From Pseudomonadota bacterium (GTDB lineage Bacteria; Chloroflexota; UBA5177), in contig JAJPIP010000044.1 in NCBI GenBank assembly GCA_021324655.1, positions 26,456-90,455 on the forward strand: DNA of 64,000 nt. Direction: 5' to 3'. Position 1 is the stretch's first letter. Every line of letters begins with the position of its first letter. Below, one piece after another: positions 62,416 through 64,000 of this stretch. The notes under the pieces were generated by a model. That model was not told the DNA's origin. It saw nothing but the letters and a program-made list of their open reading frames with translations, and did no database searches. Position numbers and translations under genes: made by a program.

Positions 62416-63165
62416 TTATTGCACGTCTCGGCGAGCGGCAGCGATGACCTCGGCGCCCTGGGCGATCACGGCGAGAGCGGTGTCCGGCGTGCGCTCACCC
62501 GTGTAGTGGGCCCAGACCAGAGCGTGAAAGCGGTCGGCCTCTGCCCGTAGCGGCTCCGGTAGCCGGGCGATCATCTCCGCTTTGGTCAGTCGCCAGACGG
62601 CAAGGTCGTTTTCGAGCAGGCAGAGCCGGCTGAACAAGACCGGCCAGACGTCGGTGCACACGAAGCGCGTGGTCCGTTCGAGGCGCCCGCCACCGTGGTC
62701 GAGCAGGTCGGACGCGAGGTAGTCGTGCCGATGGGTCAGCACGCTCCGGCAACGGTCCAGCACCACCTCCAGCGTTGCCTCGGGAACGGGAAGCGCGCCG
62801 GAGAGGACGTGATAGGTACCGGGGATGGGGCCGATATCGCGGCCGGCACGCCGCGCGTGCCCCTGGATGTACTGGAAGGGGCCGACGTCGACGGCGGCCA
62901 GATCACGTTGAATGGCGAGTGCCGGCGGCAGGCGGAGGACGCCTTCGTTCCACGCGCCCTCGCGGAGCCAGAGCTGAAAGTCGATGTCGCTGCACCCGGG
63001 AATAAAACCGCCCTTGAGCGCCGAGCCGTGCACGACCAGAGCCGCCAGCCAGGGACGGGTCTGTCGCAGATAGACGGCCGCCGCCTCACCCGCGGGGCGC
63101 CGTGCTTCCGGGACCAGAGGACTGAGATCGAACGGCACGCACTCATCATGCCGATGCCGACCCAT
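62416..63165 (-). CDS. Nucleotidyltransferase-fold protein
   Basis: The 249-aa protein has the polymerase-beta-like motif HGSALKGGFIPGCSDIDFQLWL (GS then DxD) near residue 46, followed by an all-helical C-terminal half. Family members attach a nucleotide to small molecules or proteins. The substrate is unknown; resistance is not implied. Confidence 0.75.
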   Translation of the reverse strand: MGRHRHDECVPFDLSPLVPEARRPAGEAAAVYLRQTRPWLAALVVHGSALKGGFIPGCSDIDFQLWLREGAWNEGVLRLPPALAIQRDLAAVDVGPFQYIQGHARRAGRDIGPIPGTYHVLSGALPVPEATLEVVLDRCRSVLTHRHDYLASDLLDHGGGRLERTTRFVCTDVWPVLFSRLCLLENDLAVWRLTKAEMIARLPEPLRAEADRFHALVWAHYTGERTPDTALAVIAQGAEVIAAARRDVQ

Positions 63166-63489
63166 CTAGCGGAAGGGGTACGGCGGAGGCGGGATGAGTC
63201 AGACGCTGCTGTTCCATGACCTGGACCTCGAAGAGAGCGTTTCACCCCGCCGTCTAACGCGTCGGCGCAGGGCTTGTCCCTGCGCGAGACAGCATGCTCG
63301 TACCCCTCTCACGTCCGGATCTGCCATCTTCCGGTGGCAGGACATTTCGGACACCAGCGCTCGTGCTCCGGAGACGCGCAGGGACAAGCCCTGCGCCTAC
63401 AGTTGTAGACAGGCGCGGTGCCACGGTAGTGGACAAGCCCTGCGCCGACGGTAGTGGACGCGCTCGATTCAGGCTGGGGTAATTCATAA
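63166..63489. other. Intergenic region with palindromic copy C
   Basis: The 324-bp gap has no supportable gene. It contains copy C (63261-63400) and an extra partial arm (63431-63449), just before a transporter fragment. Frames through it encode only repeat-derived peptides. Confidence 0.7.
63261..63400. repeat. Dispersed palindromic element, copy C (140 bp)
   Basis: Arms lie at 63261-63283 and 63378-63400; the left arm differs from the family by one base (GTCGG for GTAGG). The 94-bp interior is not alike to that of copy A, except for GCGAGAC/GAGACGC next to the arms. A partial arm, GGACAAGCCCTGCGCCGAC, follows at 63431-63449. Confidence 0.85.
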
Positions 63490-63706
63490 GTGGTGACGGG
63501 CCTGCTGCCAGGCGGCATTCTTCTCGCCGGCATCATTCTCTGGGAGCTGCGGGCATGGGAGCCGATGCTTCCGCTCCGGCTCTTCACCGACCGCACCTTC
63601 GCCGCGGCCAATGCCACCGGCTTCCTGATGACCGGCTCCCTCTTGGCCGCGGCCTTCCTGGTCTCGCAGTACTTCCAGCTCGCCCGGGGGAACTCGCCCC
63701 TGGAGA
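63490..63706 (+). pseudogene. Fragment of a DHA2-type MFS drug transporter
   Basis: About 70 codons (GILLAGIILWELRAWEPMLPLRLF, then AAANATGFLMTGSLLAAAFLVSQYFQLARG) match the middle of 14-helix DHA2 efflux transporters. The family sequence stops at NSPLE where the terminator of the opposite gene begins, and the N-terminal half is absent. It lies next to palindromic copy C, which suggests a rearrangement. Confidence 0.75.
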
Positions 63707-63734
63707 ACGAGGGCCGGATGACTCCGGCCCTCGT
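63707..63734 (-). terminator. Terminator after the last minus-strand gene
   Basis: A perfect 12-bp stem, ACGAGGGCCGGA with TCCGGCCCTCGT, encloses TGAC. It starts 20 bp after the stop of the gene at 63755 and also cuts off the transporter fragment. Confidence 0.8.
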
Positions 63735-63754
63735 GGCAGTTCGCGGGTCGAGCG

Positions 63755-64000
63755 TTAGTGCTTCTTCTTCTTCTTGACGGTCAACGAGGCGCCGGCATCT
63801 TGCGGCTGGGCGTTGCCGATGGTGACCTGGGCGGCCAGGATGTACTTCCCACTCTTCTTGGGGGTGTACTTGAAGACCACCGGATAGACGCCATCCGGGG
63901 TCTGGGCATCGAGGGTCCCTTGCTCCTCATTGCCGCCCAAGACCTTGCCCTTGAGGGCAATGGCGAACTTGACGTCGATGGGGGCACTGGCCGGGGCACT
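63755..64000 (-). CDS. C-terminal part of an extracellular-type beta-sandwich protein, cut by window edge
   Basis: The frame is open to the right edge, so only the last 81 residues are seen. They form a beta-rich segment, including DGVYPVVFKYTPKKSGKYIL and a final strand ASLTV, resembling an Ig-like or FixH/YtkA-type domain, and end in KKKKKH. The lysine run at the very C-terminus is unusual and may bind a membrane or nucleic acid. The rest of the gene lies outside. Confidence 0.6.
   Translation of the reverse strand, partial: SAPASAPIDVKFAIALKGKVLGGNEEQGTLDAQTPDGVYPVVFKYTPKKSGKYILAAQVTIGNAQPQDAGASLTVKKKKKH

Overview
The window is a high-GC bacterial chromosome segment with tightly packed genes, many GTG starts, ATGA or GTGA stop-start overlaps and good Shine-Dalgarno sequences. 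The gene content is a caa3-type oxidase cluster with ctaG and ctaB, a split CrtYc/CrtYd lycopene cyclase, many ABC-transport and amide/amine catabolic genes, and a large LuxR-type ATPase regulator. Together with the dispersed palindromes described below, this suggests an aerobic heterotrophic member of the Chloroflexota (Thermomicrobia or Sphaerobacter-like). That placement is inference from gene content; no rRNA or marker protein is present to prove it. No tRNA, rRNA, CRISPR array, insertion sequence or phage gene was recognised.

Layout. 1-4.3 kb: the end of an FAD-dependent ferredoxin reductase, an ECF sigma factor overlapping a membrane-anchored Rieske protein, and an amidase with a small GatC-like partner. 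4.4-6 kb: a 95-aa unknown gene and an M42 aminopeptidase. 6-15 kb: a respiratory block with two SCO-type copper chaperones (one fused to a TlpA-like thioredoxin domain), oxidase subunits I and III, CtaG, two subunit-II-like cupredoxins, a previously hidden 52-aa membrane protein, CtaB and an unknown anchored protein. 15-22 kb: a carotenoid locus with two divergent arms. The plus arm is crtYc-crtYd-crtI-crtB. The minus arm is a molybdopterin oxidoreductase, a CrtQ/CruC-like glycosyltransferase, an acyltransferase and a methyltransferase, which together suggest an acylated glycosyl carotenoid.

22-32.4 kb: a solitary xanthine-dehydrogenase-type large subunit, a lytic transglycosylase, then a GntR-led operon (aspartoacylase-like hydrolase, peptide-type ABC binding protein and two permeases without ATPases, a creatininase-family amidohydrolase and an SDR dehydrogenase). 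32.4-41 kb: assorted genes (DUF998-like membrane protein, MFS transporter, secreted polysaccharide deacetylase, APH-type kinase, small barrel and cupin proteins, LuxR-ATPase regulator, SnoaL-like protein).

41-57.6 kb: an amine and polyamine catabolic island. It contains a GABA aminotransferase, potA-potD-potB-potC (potC carries a one-base frameshift), a Tat-exported flavin amine oxidase, a PuuB-like FAD oxidase, a HemL-like class III aminotransferase, a Rieske oxygenase, an APC permease, and a divergent Lrp regulator with a gamma-aminobutyraldehyde-type dehydrogenase. 57.9-60.7 kb: a two-gene purine salvage operon (nucleoside hydrolase, adenine deaminase). 60.7-64 kb: small membrane and BON-domain proteins, a trans-aconitate-type methyltransferase, a nucleotidyltransferase, an MFS remnant and a truncated extracellular-type protein.

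The most unusual signals are four. The sigma factor is translationally coupled to a protein that joins an anti-sigma-like N-terminus to a complete Rieske [2Fe-2S] domain. The oxidase subunit I lacks both the D- and K-channel marker residues. A 23-bp inverted-repeat family with hairpin-forming arms occurs at three intergenic sites. An exported protein appears to start at ATT.
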